Source: Taeniopygia guttata (Eukaryota; Chordata; Aves; Passeriformes; Estrildidae). Taken from it: a stretch of DNA of 64,000 bases. The notes below the pieces were generated by a model. That model searched no databases. It had not been told where the DNA came from and saw only the letters and a program-made list of their open reading frames with translations. Of the stretch, positions 12,391 through 25,319 are shown one piece after another. The DNA lies in NCBI RefSeq assembly GCF_048771995.1, contig NC_133028.1, forward strand, positions 687,001 to 751,000, in the 5' to 3' direction. Both the position numbers and the translations under genes were made by a program. Each line of letters starts with the position of its first letter. Positions within the stretch are counted from its first letter, which is position 1.

Positions 12391-13599
12391 GTCAGTGGAA
12401 GGGGGTGTGGAGGTCCAGGCTGGTGATTCCTGCCCCAGGTCCCGTCTCCGGCGGCTCCTCGGTGCTCCTGGGAGTGCCCAGGCAAGGGCAGAGCAGGGAA
12501 ATGCTTCCTTGCTCTTGAATGTCTCAGAGGGACGGGGATTTTCCTGTGTCCTGTCCTGGCTGCTGCCAGAAAGCACCTCTGCTGGGTGTGGGATGTGTTT
12601 TCTTCTCAGGGAGGGGAGGGATCCCCTCCATGGAGAGGTTTCCCTCTGCAGAGGTGAGGCTCAGTGTGGTCACACCAAGTGGTTCTGTAGCCTCACAATG
12701 CAGATTCATTATCCTTTAATGAGCTGAAAAGGCTTCCCTGGCAGTCTGGCTGGGATGTGGGATAATCACATTCTTGTTCTGAACCCCACACCCCGCTGCA
12801 GGGTCTGGCCAGGGTGCAGCACTTTGGTTACATGAGATATCATTAATATTCCCAAAGTAACTAATCCCAACCCTGCTCTTTCCTCTTCCCATCCCACCCA
12901 GCCTTCCCTTCTCCCAGTTACCAATCTCTAGCTGTTCTTGCTTTGTGTGGTGATTCATCCCTCCAAATCCTCGGGGTTTGTGGTGTTTGTGCTGTTCCTG
13001 AGAGGAATTTATCATCCCTGCAGCCCCTGGGGCTGAGCTGGCAGTCCAGAGGTCGAGGGTGGTGTCAGTGAGAGGCAGGAAATGGGGTTCAAATCAGCCA
13101 GAGAAAACAAGCAGAAAACAACTCAGAGCTGGGGCAGTCTGCAGCCTTGGTTTATGAGAGGGATTTTCTAATCTGGGCTGACTTTAACCTAATTTATTAA
13201 GCAGAAGGATTTGAGTTCAGTCTGAGCCTCCTTTAATGAACAGGGCACTCCTGGTTTATTCCACGTAGCCTGGCTCCCACATGGGTCAAAGCTGGGAAGG
13301 GATGAGCACGTCCCTCAGCCAGGCTCCAGCGCCAGCCCCAGGATTGCTCCTGTCCACAGGCAGGTGTCATGCCCCTGGTGGCCTTGAGGCAGAGCTGGGG
13401 ACACTGGGACAGGCAGGAGCTGCTGCCCTGGGCCAGGAGCATCAGGAATATCCCATCCCACAGGCCTGGATGGGATGTGTCCATCACTGTGTCCACAAAG
13501 TCCATCCCTGGGGAGGAGAGGCAGGATGTGGGAGCTCTGCCCTGTCCCAGCAGCAGGAGAGACAGGGGTGAGGTCTGGGGCCTGCTGAGCTGCATCCCT

Positions 13600-13748
13600 G
13601 GCATTCCCTGTCCCTGGAGGTGTCCAAGGCCAGCTTGGACGGGGCTTGGAGCCCCCTGGGATGGTGGAAGCTCCTTGTCCATGGCAGGGGTGGAATGGGA
13701 TGGGCTTTAAGGGCCCTTCCAACCCTCACCATGCTGGGATTCTGTGAT
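13600..13748 (+). mobile_element. CR1 LINE 3' fragment
   Basis: The block tggaggtgtccaaggccagc is followed by ccatggcaggggtggaatgg and a tail ending gggattctgtgattcc. Confidence 0.75.
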
Positions 13749-14013
13749 TCCCAGGAGTCTCAGAGCCCTGGCAGTGGCTTGGTGTCACATCCCAGGGCAG
13801 GATTTGTGCAGGAGCCTGAAAAACTCCGGTCTCTGTGCCCTGTCCTTGGGCAAGGACAGAGTATTCTCGCTCAAGATCTTTCTTTTAATTTTTCTTTCTA
13901 ATTTTGGGCTGAGATACCTGCTGGTTAAGGCCTAGAATAAAAAAAATATCAAGGCTTAAAAATCCTGCTGTATCCAGGCAGAGACTCAAGTGCCTGAGGC
14001 AGCCAGGGAAGCT

Positions 14014-14090
14014 GGGATGGGATGGGATGGGATGGGATGGGATGGGATGGGATGGGATGGGATGGGATGGGAAGGGATGGGATGGGATGG
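14014..14090. repeat. (GGGAT)n microsatellite, about 15 copies
   Basis: A GGGAT array with one GGGAA interruption near 14,072. It is the same pentamer as at 8,006-8,274, in the opposite orientation. Confidence 0.93.
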
Positions 14091-14999
14091 AGCTGCCCTT
14101 GGCGTCTCTCTCTGGGGCCTTTTCCTTGGGAAATGGGTGAGAAGCCAGCAGGTTTTCCCCTCTTGGCAGTCCTGGGGTGTCAGATCCGGCTGGAATTCAG
14201 CTCCTGGTCCATCCAACCCGGTGGATGATCACCAGGAGTGCCCCTGAGCTGCTGCTTTCTGACAGCTCCCTTCCTCCTGGACTCATTGCCAGAGGCTCCA
14301 GTCCATGGCTTTGTTTAAATCCCCTCCGTGCTGGCAGTTCAGTCCCAAGCCCAGCCAGAGCTGAGCTCTGCCCGGAGCTGCCGTGCCAGGGACTTTGTCT
14401 GTCCTGGCAGGAGGGACTGGGATGAGCTGTGTGGCAGCAGCTCCTCTGGATTGTCTGGGATTTTCTCTCCCAAACCCAGGAATGGATTCCAGGCAGCAGG
14501 AGCTGCAGGGGAGGAATTCACAGAAGCCCTTTGGGCTGTTCAGGAACATCTGAGTGGGCTTTAAGTGCAGCTTGCAATTGAGAATGGGAAATCATGAGGG
14601 GGGGTTGAGAGGAGGAGCTGGGAGAAGTGGCTCCTGGAGGATGGGGAAATGCTGGAGCTGCCTGGCTGGGAAGGGATTTCTCCCTCCCAGTGTCCAGGGA
14701 TTTGGCACTGGGATAGCTGAGAGCCCTTGGGGAACATTACAGGAATGACTGAGCCTGATTTGCTGCAGAAAGGGACAGGGTTTGTCTCTGCCCTGCTTTT
14801 CCCTGCTTTTCCCAGTGCTTCAGTTTTCCTGGCCATTCATTGGGACATCATTATCCATTTTAATTATACAGAACTGATTCCTCTGATTGTATCTCACTTC
14901 CTTACACTGAACAACCTCACGGACCAAGCTGGTGATGCAGGTCAAAGCTGTGGAAGAGCTTTTAGGTCTTGATGGCTTCAAAGTGCCAGAGGGCAGGGT

Positions 15000-15212
15000 C
15001 AGATGGGATCTTGGCAAGGAATTCCTGGCTGGGAGGGTTGGAGGGGCTGGCACAGGTGCCCAGAGCAGTTGTGGCTGCCCTGGATCCCTGGAATGTCCCA
15101 AGCCAGGCTGGACACTGGGGCTGGGAGCAGCTGGGACAGTGGGAGGTGTCCCCATGGCAGTGGTGGCACTGGAGGAGCTTTAAGGTTCCTTCCAGCCCAA
15201 ACCATTCCAGAT
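15000..15212 (+). mobile_element. CR1 LINE 3' fragment
   Basis: The CR1 block gatcttggcaaggaattcct is followed by gctgccctggatccctggaa and a terminal ttccagcccaaaccattcca. Confidence 0.8.
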
Positions 15213-17859
15213 TCTCTGGTCTCTGGGGGTTCTCTGATGCCCATTTGTGGCTGTTCAGGAGCAGTGTCACTCCTAGAGCTGAATTAAGCCTTGCTCTGGA
15301 GAGAAGCAGCCTCTGAACTGAGCAGTTTTAAGTCTTGGCTTACTTTCAGAAAGGACTTTTCCCCTCCTGCTCTCCTGACTCTGGATATTTCTGCCAGCAG
15401 CACCTTCTCACCTGTTTGGCCACCTTGGATAACCCAGAGCTGAACGTGGTGAGAAAGCATCAAAATCAGTCACTTTGCCAGCCCAGAAGCCTCAGCCTGT
15501 AATTAGTTAAAAGGTCTGTAATTAGAAGGATGGTTTGAGTTTGTCTGCAGCAAAGCCCAGCCTGGCACAGCTCATCTTTACCCACTTGCTCTGCCAAACA
15601 CACCCTTCCCAAAATAGGGAGCTGCTGCTTTGGGCTGGGTTTAACTTTATAAAGCTTTATAAAGAGGGTTTTGTTGTGTTCTGGGAGGGTTTAGCTGAGC
15701 CCTCAGTGTGGGAGCTGGCTCTGCAAACCTGTCTGTGCTCTCGCTGGGGACAGAACTGGGCATTTCTTATTCACACCCTGATTCTTCCCAGGGAAGCAGG
15801 TCCCAAGGGCTCTGCCCGTCATCCCTGGCTTTGCTAATCCCTGGGAGCTCAGGCTTTGATGGGAGCAGTAGGAAGATGGTGTTTGCTCTTCGGAGGCTGC
15901 ATAAAAGCCTGGTTGGGGGTTGTTTTGAATGTCAGTGGTTAAGGGCTGTATGCAAGGAAGAAGCTCAGCAGGTTTATTTGAGGCAAAGCCTGGGCCTGGA
16001 ACAATCCTTTACATGTTTCCAGGGTTTCCTCCAGTGTTATCAGAGCTCTGCAGCTCCTGCTTCCTGTGGAGAATCCCGATGATAAAATGGGGCTGCATCT
16101 AAGGCCTGGCAGCAGGAGAAAGAGGGAATTGTGCCCTGTCCTATAAAAACAGGGGCATCAGTTCCATTTTCAGGTTCAGGTCCCTTCCCAGAGTCCATTC
16201 CCTTGGATCCAGCAAATATTGATGGCTCAGTTCCTCCCTGCTCCTCACGTGCTGCTAAAAGGTGCCTTTGCTGAGGGCTGGGAACGGGTGGAGCAGAGTC
16301 CCTGGCCAGGCTGGCAGTGCTGGCATGGGGCACAGAGCTTGTGGCAGCCCCCCCAAAGCCAGCAGGGCTCCGGGAGCAGAGCCTGGCAAGCTGCAGGCTT
16401 TGAGGAAGAGGGAGATGAAGGCCACGAGGTGAAAGCAGGGCGTTGTGGCTAACAGGGATGTGTCCATGGGAGCCAGCGGGGTCCCAGGGATTGTAGCCAG
16501 GAGAGTGCAGCTCTGCCCTGCCTTGGAGCAGCCCCAGGGATGGAGTGGGATCAGTGAGAGGAGCCTGCAGGGCTGGGGATGGCTCCTTGTGCTGCTGAGC
16601 CTGCCTTTCCCAGGGTGGGCACCAGGCAGGGTGGGAGCTGGGTCCAGAGCTGGCACCAGCTCAGCCCTGATGTGCTTTGGAGGCGTCCAGGAAAAGCACA
16701 GCCCCACTCCTGCTCCTAAAAGTGGGAATTGGGGCTTGAAGTTTGCATCTCCCTGAGTTCCTACTGCCCAGATCTCTCCTGTTTTTAAAAATCCCTGTGG
16801 TTTTGAGGGCAAATGTCTGTAAAGGAAGATTTGTCCATTTGAATGGGGGTGATGGACAGGTGAGGCCCAAGGGAAGAGCAAAGTGGTTATTGTACATATA
16901 ATTATTATAGATAATATAGGTTTTTATGGGTGATTTATTAGAGAGAAATCCAGTCCTTCCACCTCTGGAATTCCTATTTAAAACTTATTCCCTGACTCCT
17001 TCCCTCAGGTGCTCCCACCTGTACAAAAATGTCCTGGGCTGCTGTTCCCATCTCTTCCCAGCCCCGTCCTGCCCTGGGAGGAGGTTGCTGACCCCTGCCA
17101 GCTCTGAGGTGCTGCAGGGTGCTCCAGCAGCACCTCCACGCTGTGCTTGTCTGCCCCAGGGAGCCCTGCCCATGGGAGAACACACGGCACATCCCGGCTC
17201 CAGCCCTCCCGGGATGGATTTCCCCTTGAGCTCCAGCACATGGGGCTGGCTCCATCCCTGCCCTTCCAGAAATGTGCTGCAGAGTGCCCAGGCTCCTGCA
17301 GCCAGGCTGGCCCTGCAGAGCCCTGCCCTCAGCCTGCTGCCTCCCTGTGCTGAACAAGCTGTTTCCAATAGCCTCTTTCCATCAGGGGGTTGCTGAGCAA
17401 TATTTTACTTCCTTTTTTTAAAATTTTATTTTATTGCTGCGAGGCTCAAAGGCGTCTGTGAAGTGCTGCCAAACAAATAAATGAGGGCAGGGAGGTACCC
17501 GAGATTTATTTTGGCTGGCGGAGCTGTACTGGGAAGGGGAGGAGGAGGAGGAGGAGGAGGAGGAGGGTGAATCAGCATTTCAGAGCTGCACAGAGCTGCT
17601 GCCATCAGGCAAGGGTAGGCTTCCCTCTAGAGGAATCGGCTGTGCTCCTCTCCTGCTCTCACCCAGCACTTGCAGCATCCTCCTTCCTCAGAGAGGGTGG
17701 GGAAGGGCCTTTTTGGGGGGTGGGGAAGGTGGGGAAGGGCCTTTCTCGGGCAGAGCAGGGCTCCTGCCAGCACCAGAGCAGGGTGTTCATCCCAAGGAAC
17801 GCGCTTGGAGGGTGACGCTGCAGTTTGAAATCCCCGTGGAAAGTCACAGATTCTCAACA

Positions 17860-18090
17860 ACCTCAGGCTGTGCCAGGGGAAGCTCAGCTGGGATATTGGG
17901 AAAATTTCTTCTTGTGAAGGTTTGTCCAGCCCTGGCACAGCTGCCCGGAGCACGGGTGGAGTCGCCATCCCTGGAGGGCTTTAAAAGCCCTGTGGATGTG
18001 GCACTTGGGGACATGGGGCAGTGGTGGCCTGGGCAGTGCTGGGAGTGGTTGGACTCGATGGTCTTAGAGGGCTTTTCCAACCTGGACATC
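17860..18090 (+). mobile_element. CR1 LINE 3' fragment (a second subfamily)
   Basis: The block gccctgtggatgtggcactt is followed by gggacatggggcagtggtgg and gttggactcgatggtcttag. This is the other widespread avian CR1 terminus. A close relative lies at 57,590-57,745. Confidence 0.8.
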
Positions 18091-18299
18091 CCATGCTGCT
18101 TCTGCCTGGAATTTTCAGCCAAGAGCCCCTGAACAAACCCCGGTGGGTCCCAGCAGGAATGGGGTGGAGAAGCAGAAAGGAAATTTCCACAGTGGAGTTG
18201 AAGGAGGAAAATGAGAATCCAGCAAAGATGGATTCAAGTTCTGTCTTTATATATTTAGCCAATATGAGCAGGTCCAGCTCCTCATGAGCCCCACCGAGA

Positions 18300-18560
18300 C
18301 TTTACAAGGCCTGGAGGGACCAGAGCCAGGGAATGGCTCCCACTGGGAAAGGGGAGACTGGGCTGGGATCTTGGCAAGGAACTCCTGGCTGGGCTGGAAT
18401 TCCCAGATTTGCTGTGGCTGCCCCTGGATCCCTGGCAGTGCCCAAGGCCTGGTTGGACACTGGGGCTGGATCTACCTGGGACAGTGGGAGGTGTCCCTGC
18501 CCATGGCAGTGGCCCTGGATGGGATTTGGGGTCCCTTCCAACCCAAACCATTCCATGATG
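18300..18560 (+). mobile_element. CR1 LINE 3' fragment
   Basis: Nearly the same sequence as at 240-475: gccagggaatggctcccact, ggatcccattggcag-type block, and a terminal cccaaaccattccatgatga. Confidence 0.85.
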
Positions 18561-21041
18561 ACCTGGGGAATGAAGACAAAATCATCTCGGGGCTTTGAGG
18601 AGGCCTTGAAGCTGTTCCTGCAGCTGTGCAGGTGGGGATTGGTGCAATCCCAGGTGCCTGGCATCAGCCACCCCTGAGGAGGGAACTTCACCCACTCAGC
18701 TTCTGGCAGCTGGCAGGTCGTTAGCAGCCAGTGCTCATTAATGAGTGCAGCTGATTAATGCTCTGCAGCCTTTTGGAGCTGGAGCAGGCCCTGGCTGCTC
18801 TTACTCAGCACAAAGGATGGATCTCTGTCTGGAGCAAACCAGTGCCAGCAGGACAAGCAGAGGTGGGGCAGGGCTGTGTGCCCCTTGCAGCCACCCTGGG
18901 ATCGTGGTGGTCAGACCTTGTCACCTTCCCTTGTCACCTTCCCTTGTCACCTTCCCTCGTCACCTTCCCTCGCCAGCTGGGAAGGAAGATTTGCCATGGT
19001 GTGCCCTGTTGAACTCTATTTGTGGGTGTTGTGAACTCATGCAGCTGAGGGGTCAGGTGCTGAGCAGCTGCTCTCCTCTCCTGGGGAGCTCAAATTCGAG
19101 GGGGATTGGGGAAAAAGGTCCAACCCTCTGCTGATCTCCCGGCTGGGAATGCCAGGAGAGGTTTCTCTCCCTGCAGAGAGTGGCTCCAGGCTGGAGTGGT
19201 TTGTGCCTCAGGGTCCATCAGCTTCTCCCAAAGCTCCTGGAGACTCTGAGCGCTCCCCCAGAGCTCCAAGGCCCCGGCAGGAGCTGGGCTGCAGCTGCAG
19301 GGTGTTCCTGGCTGCTCCTCCCTGGGCCAAGCAGAGCAGGACACGGAGCAGGGCAGGACCATGTGGGGACCAGGCTGGGCACGGCCCCACGGCTGCTTTG
19401 TGACAGCAGGAGAGGGCACCCACGAGCTGTGTGTGCCCCAAAGGCAGCTCCAGCCCGAGGCAGGATGAAGGGCTCGAGGCTTTTCTTTGTGCCTGGGTTG
19501 CCAGGTCTCTTCACTGGTGTCCCATGGGTGCTGCAGTGGAGCTGGGAGTGTTCCCTGCCCCCAGACTGGCGTGGGAGACTTTGGGGGCATGGATGGCTTC
19601 AGTGGGCACCTTTCCAAGGAGCTGCTCAGAGGAGGATGAGGGAAGGGGCTGTGGAGCTGCCAGGAGAAGGAGCAGGGGGTGCTCATGGTGGGGACATCAC
19701 TCCTGGGCCGAGGTGCTGCCAGCCCAACGCCCTCCCTGCTCTGGGACCGACCAGCAGCACCACCGCCAGCCTCAGCTTTTGCCTCAAGATGGCATTTTGT
19801 GCTTTAAAATGTCTCTGAGGCGTTTGGTGGGTGCACAATAACACGGAAATGGGTGTCCAAGCAACTCTGTGATCTTGCAGTGCCACCTGCAATCCCTCCC
19901 AGCAGCTGGGTAGGAAATCCCAGAGTGCAGCCCCAGGGCTGGACATGCCCTGGGCACCTTGGCAAAGCAATTCATTTATTCCTTCCTCTTAAAGCTCGCT
20001 GTGCCCAGAGCTGGCTGACCCATGCCCATATTTCTGCCCAGCTGAGATGGGAACTCTCTGGAGCTCTCTGGTGCAGGAGGCATCAATCCCATGGGATCTG
20101 CTGTGGGGCAGGGCCAGGTGCCCCTGTCCTGGGGACGGGATTGCTCCTCCCAAGGGTGAGGCAAGGGGAGCGTGGCAGTCAGAGCACCAGGTGGATGTGG
20201 GGTGTCCACGCCACACCCCTCTTTGTGATGTGCAAACCTCTGAGCCTGGTGAGCCTCCTCGGGCTGGTGACTCCACACTGCTGGAGTTGTTCCCAAAGGA
20301 AGATCAGTGAAATCCCGAAGGAAGGTCCCTCAGTCCTGCTCGAACAGGCAGCAGGGCGCTGTCAGCTTCTCTTGGGGTGAGGTTCTGAGTTCCAGGTGTG
20401 CTGAATCCCTTCCACCTTGGGATCCCTGGGGGGTTTCAGGCATCTCGGGCAGAAGTGGTGTGACAGAGGGCATGTGGGAGGCAGGGCAGAGTCCAGAGTG
20501 GGGACAGGGCCACGTGCTCCTTCCTGCTGGGCTCTTGTTGCTCGGCCTCCCTCAGCCCCGTCCCTGCCTCCTGTGCAAGCACCAGCTCCGTGTGAGCTCC
20601 CATGCTGGTCGTGCTGGCAAACCAGTGAGGAGCACTGGGGTGAACTGGGAGAGACTCCTCTGTGAGCCTGCACTGGTACAAGTAACCCTGATCCAAGGGC
20701 CCGGGCTGCTCCTCGTGCTCCACCTGCCACCAGCACCAGGACAAACTCCCCGGGCGAGCCCTTGGGCTGCAGGAGGTGGGGAGACCTCTCTGGCTTCTGG
20801 GCGTGCTGCTGAGGCAGAGAGGGGAGCATGGAGGAGTGTCCCGGGAGCAGGGCTGCCCCTTCCTGGGTGTCGTGCATGCCCTTTCCACGCCGTGACTCCA
20901 TAATCATTGCTCTGCCTAACAAGAGCCAGGCATGGATTTGGTCATTGCGCTGCTTGGAGCAACGTCTGTGGTGTGTGTGGTGTGTGCTTCCAGCCCTGTC
21001 ACGGCATTAACCAGGAGGACTGTTCTGTCTTCCCTCCACAG

Positions 21042-23726
21042 CCTGGAAGTGTCTCCTCAGGTAGAAACCAGCTCAGATGCTCCTTCTCATTCTGCTCCCC
21101 GCTCCCCTGCCCCGTGCCCTGCCGCCCTTCCCGCTAGCATGCCGAGCTCTAACCTCCCTGCCGCTCCTGGAGACAGACAGGCCGGGTGCTTGGCCCCCAC
21201 CAACCCATTCCTCAACTCCCTGCAGAGCAATCCCTTCTTTGAGGAGCTCCTCGCTGACCAGGTACTAAATTCTCCTTCACCTACTCACTTTCTCTCTAGC
21301 TTCCCGCCTGGGCCGCGTGCTGCGCCAGAGGTCGCTGGGAGCTTTTGTTCCTCTGAGGATTGCAGTGCCTCTGCCTCCCCAAGGCAGGCAGACCCCGAGA
21401 GGGAGTCTCCAGCCCAAAGCGTTGGTGTGCCCGTGCCAGAAACCACTCCCCCAGCACCAGGAGAGCTCCCTCCTGCCGACAGCGACCCCGCCGTCCCCCC
21501 GCTGCCCTCGGAGTGGGACGATACCTTCGACGCCTTTGCCACCAGCAGGCTCAAACCCGAGCGGAAGAAGGAGAACTTCTTTGCCTCGGTGGCAGCAGAG
21601 GGCATGGCTTTCATCGACGACCCCAACAGAGCCAGCCCCACGGAGAGCTCAGCAGAGCCTCCCTGCCAGAAGGGCTCCAAAGCGTTGGAAAAGGCCGAGT
21701 CGCCCGTCGGCGCCGAGATCCCTGCGGCTCTCCGCTCCTGGACAAATTTCTCCGCTTTAGACGTGGGGGCCAACCTGGTGAGCACCACCCAGGAGGCCAC
21801 GGTGATCGAGGATGTGCTGAGCCCCGTGTCCGCGGGCTCCATGGCCAGGAGGAGGAAAAGCAGCACGCCCACGGTCTGGACAGCGTTTTCCTCGGGCAAG
21901 CCGGGGGACAAAGAGGCGTCAGCGGCCCCGAGCGCTGCAAACAGCGCTAGGGAGGAGGGGGACAGCGGTGAGGAGGAGTCCCGCGGCGCAGGGACCAACG
22001 GCTGGATGACCATAGCCACGGAGACCGCCGCCGACCCCTCGGCGAGCGCGGCCGAGGAGCGCGCGGGGCCCTTCGGCCCGCTCCCGCCCTTCCTCGCCGA
22101 GGGCACCTCGGAGGCGCAGAGCTCGTCCCGTGCCGCCACCTGCGTGCTGCCCCGGAGCTCCTTCCCCCCGGAGCTGGCGCCCGAGGCCCGGCCCGGCGGC
22201 GCCGTGGCGGCCGTGCCCCCGCGGGTGCTGGGGGCCGCGGCGGGGCGGAGGTTCCCCGCGGCGGGCGCGGAGCCCGGGGGCGGCCCGGAGGGCGCCTTGG
22301 ACATCCGCAGCTCGGTGTTCCGGCTGCAGGCCAGCATGCGGCTGGAGGCCGGCGAGGGCCTGGTGCAGTTCAGCTCCGACATCCACGAGAGGCGCGTGGT
22401 GCTGTCCCCGTGGGCCGGGCCCCGCGGCCCCGAGGAGCCCGGCCTGGCCGTGCCGCCCCCCAAACCGCCCCGGCGGTTCACGGCCACGGGGGCTGTGGGG
22501 GACAGCGAGGAGGAGGAGCCTGCTGGCGCCCAGCGAGGCAAACAGGAGCCACGGGAAGACCCAGAGGGCCCAAGAGCAGAGGTGGAGTTGCCAAGGAGGC
22601 GTGGGAGCGGCGAGCCCTCCGTGCCAGCGCCTCCCAGCCTGCCCACGCCGCGAGCGGACGCCGCTGGAGCCGGGAGCGAGTTCCCAGCCTCGGAGGGTGC
22701 CGGAGCTGCCGCTGTGCACTCAGCAGCTGGCCTGGAGACAGGAGCTGGCCAGCCGGGGACAGGGCACACCTCTGTGGGGGAACAGCCATCAGAGATGAAT
22801 GAGACAGATGTGGCCGACCAGTTTGAGACTTGCACATCCAAGTTCTCCCTGGATGGACTGGAGCAGTCGGGTGCTGAGGAGAGCTGGAGCCAGCCCCGGT
22901 TATCCCCTCAGGGGGCCACAGACGGTGCCAAGTGGGAAATAGCCTCCAAACAGGAGCTGCTCCCTGAGGAGCTCAGTATTTCAGGACTAAACCCACCTTC
23001 CAAGCTAGACCTGGGCCAGCCGACCAGCTGGACAGCTCTGGAAGAGCAGGAGGCAGCTGGGCATCCCCACCCGCAGCCCCAAAGGTCAGAACGCGGGCAG
23101 AGCCCATCCCCGCCGGAGCTGGCGTGCCAGGATGGTGAGGGGCGAGCAGGAGAGCAGCCCGAGCCCCGTGCCCCTCCCGAGGAGGCAGAGCAGGGCAGGG
23201 CCCCTGCCAGCGAGGAGCCCGAGGGGCATTGGGCAGAGAGCAGGATAGACTTCAAGAAAGCAGATTTCTGGAAGCCAGACAGGGCGGTGGAGAGGCACAC
23301 CCGGGCAGCTTCAGCCCTGAGAAATCCCTTTACCCTGGCAGTGAGCCCGCATTCCCCGAGCAATCCCTTCGTGGAGAAGCCCCCAGCCCCTCTGCCTGTC
23401 CAAGCTGTGCTGCCCGAAAAGCTTGAGCAGGGCCACCTCAGCTTCCTCAGCCTGCAGGAGGAAGCCCCCGGGCACGGCTTGCAGCCCACTAACGCTACCC
23501 CCCTGCATGCCAGCCAGCCCCTGGCCTTCTCCACCCCTCTCCTGGTGGCTGCCACTAACCCCGAGCCGTGTGGCCACCCCCGGGCCCCCGCGGGGGTCCC
23601 CGCCAGCCGCGCCGCCGCCCGGCCCTGCCCGTGCCCGCAGCCCGGGGACGCACAAGCTGCAGCGCTCCCGGCTCTGCCCAGGGAGACACGGCCGGCTGGG
23701 AAGCCCCTTGGCCAGCAGACGAGCAG
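21042..23726 (+). CDS. RAB11FIP5: RAB11FIP5 large cassette exon with four NPF motifs (long isoform)
   Basis: This is a single open exon of 2,685 bp, exactly 895 codons. It is bounded by a strong acceptor (gtcttccctccacag) and a GTGAGC donor. It accepts the two-base overhang left at 12,390 and leaves the same overhang for 29,129, so inclusion or skipping keeps the frame. The protein is acidic, Ser/Pro/Glu-rich and mostly disordered. It contains four Asn-Pro-Phe motifs, at 21,202, 21,229, 23,323 and 23,362, plus the block EWDDTFDAFATSRLKPERKK and a conserved-looking SSVFRLQASMRLEAGEGLV segment. NPF motifs bind EH domains, and the related RAB11FIP2 uses them to bind EHD proteins. The canonical short RAB11FIP5 lacks this exon. 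Use of the exon is inferred from phase, splice sites and lack of stops. Confidence 0.88.
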
Positions 23727-25319
23727 GTGAGCACTGCGGGGAAGGCGAAGGGCGTGTGTGTGGGAGAGGGGAGCCCCGGCCCCTTCTGCTCCTGGCCCCT
23801 TCTCCCTGCTCCCGGCAGGGCTGCACCCAGCTGGGCTGGCTCCGAGGAGGCTGCTCCACGCTGTGCTGCAGCTCCTGTTCCCTCACCTTGCCCCGGTCCC
23901 AGAGAGCCCAGCCCCAGCTGCTGGGAGCTCTCTGGGATGCTGGGGGCATCCCACAGGGGTCCGGTGTGTTCCCCAGCCAGGGCAAAGGGTTCCGTGCACG
24001 CACGACCTGCCCCAGCTGGAAATTCAGGGCTGCACCCACATTGCACCCAGTGCTGATTTTGGCTCCATCATCCTCCCCGTGCTTGCAGGAGAAATGCCTT
24101 TCCCGTGCCTGCCAGGAGAGCTTGTGGCTGTCTGTGCTCTCCTGAGCTCCCTCACGGCATGTGCACAGCTGCTGCCCCTGCCATCCATCCAGCTTTGGCC
24201 GCTTTCCTCCCAAGTGCCCATTAGGTACTGGAAACCTTCTCTCCATAGCCAAAAAAAGAGTTTTTTCACCAGGGCGAATGCCCCTCTCCCCTCCCTCCTG
24301 CCAGATGCCCATTGGTGATGAAGCACGTGGGGTTTAGCCTTGAGGCTGGTGGGAATGGGAAGGGTGGAAAGAAGGGGCTGTTCCTCCTCCCAGGTCAGTC
24401 GTGGCTCTGTACAAATGCCATGAAGCAAAGCTGGTGAGTTCAGGGCATGGAGTCTTTCTCTGTGTCCTTCAGTTCATCTCATTTTCCTGGTGCTCCTTCC
24501 CCCGGGCTGCTGGGCTCTGCCTGCCCAAGGGGTTTACCAAGCTCCAGCAGGGATTCATTGATCAGCCTCACTGATCATGAGGCAAATGGAGCTTCCTGGG
24601 GGCACCAAAATGGTAAAAATCCCACCTGCCCCAAGAGCAAGATTGGTTGTGGCCCTGGGGAGAGGAAGGGAGGGAGGATGGGGCCAGCAGAACTCACTGG
24701 GCTCCAGTCCTTCCACAGCAGGATCCCTTCTTGGGTTGAGCATGAGGTGCAAAGTGATCTCGGGAGCAAAGACAGCATCTGGCTGTGTCTGTCAGATGAT
24801 ATTTTTTCTTCTTTTTTAAGCCAGCTCCTCCAACCATTTTAAATTGGATTATTCATCCACCAGCAGATAGCCTTCTTCAAAATTTGCAGGGATGATGCAT
24901 AGAAACATGGATTTTAATATGTTTCATGGAAAGAGAAGTGGCCTGCAATCCCAAAGGGGCAGCTGAGGCAGTGAGGGAAGTAGAGGAGTCTCTGTGTTGG
25001 TAGTACCTGCTCGTGGTCATCCCCAGCCATGCCTGTGTATCCATCCAGGCTGGCTCCTGGCATGGAATGGGCTGGGATCCAAGAGCTGGATGTCCTGGAT
25101 ATCAGTGCTGGCTTCTGTCATGACACGTGGCCAGGAGCTCCTGAACCTCCCTGCTTGGGTTCCTCCAGCACATTTTGGATACTTGCTGTGACTGAAGAAC
25201 CTCCTGGGAAAGGGCAGGATGGTGCCTCCACTGCTGGGGACGCGGCACATCCCCGGGACAGGACAGACCCCAAGGACAGCCCGGGGCTGTGCCTTGGGAG
25301 CTCCACTGCCTGAGGAGCC

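Larger units (their letters stand above)
12391..21041 (+). other. RAB11FIP5: RAB11FIP5 intron 3
   Basis: An 8.65-kb intron with no recognisable coding exon. It holds CR1 fragments at 13,600-13,748, 15,000-15,212, 17,860-18,090 and 18,300-18,560 (all +). It also has a GGGAT array at 14,014, a (GGA)n run at about 17,537-17,567 and a four-copy CCTTGTCACCTTCC repeat at 18,915-18,975. An AT-rich island occurs at 12,700-13,250 and another at 16,880-17,000. Open frames such as 19,180-19,818 + and 20,362-20,922 - match nothing I recognise. Confidence 0.8.

Noticed and set aside
20932-21041. ATG-initiated extension of the large RAB11FIP5 exon (MDLVIALLGATSVV)
   Set aside because: The acceptor at 21,040-21,041 gives an exact phase match to the previous exon. 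The preceding residues are intronic translation.
21285-22841. 518-codon minus frame opposite the RAB11FIP5 large exon
   Set aside because: The plus strand has matching splice sites, phase and NPF motifs. The antisense frame is a shadow of GC-rich codons.
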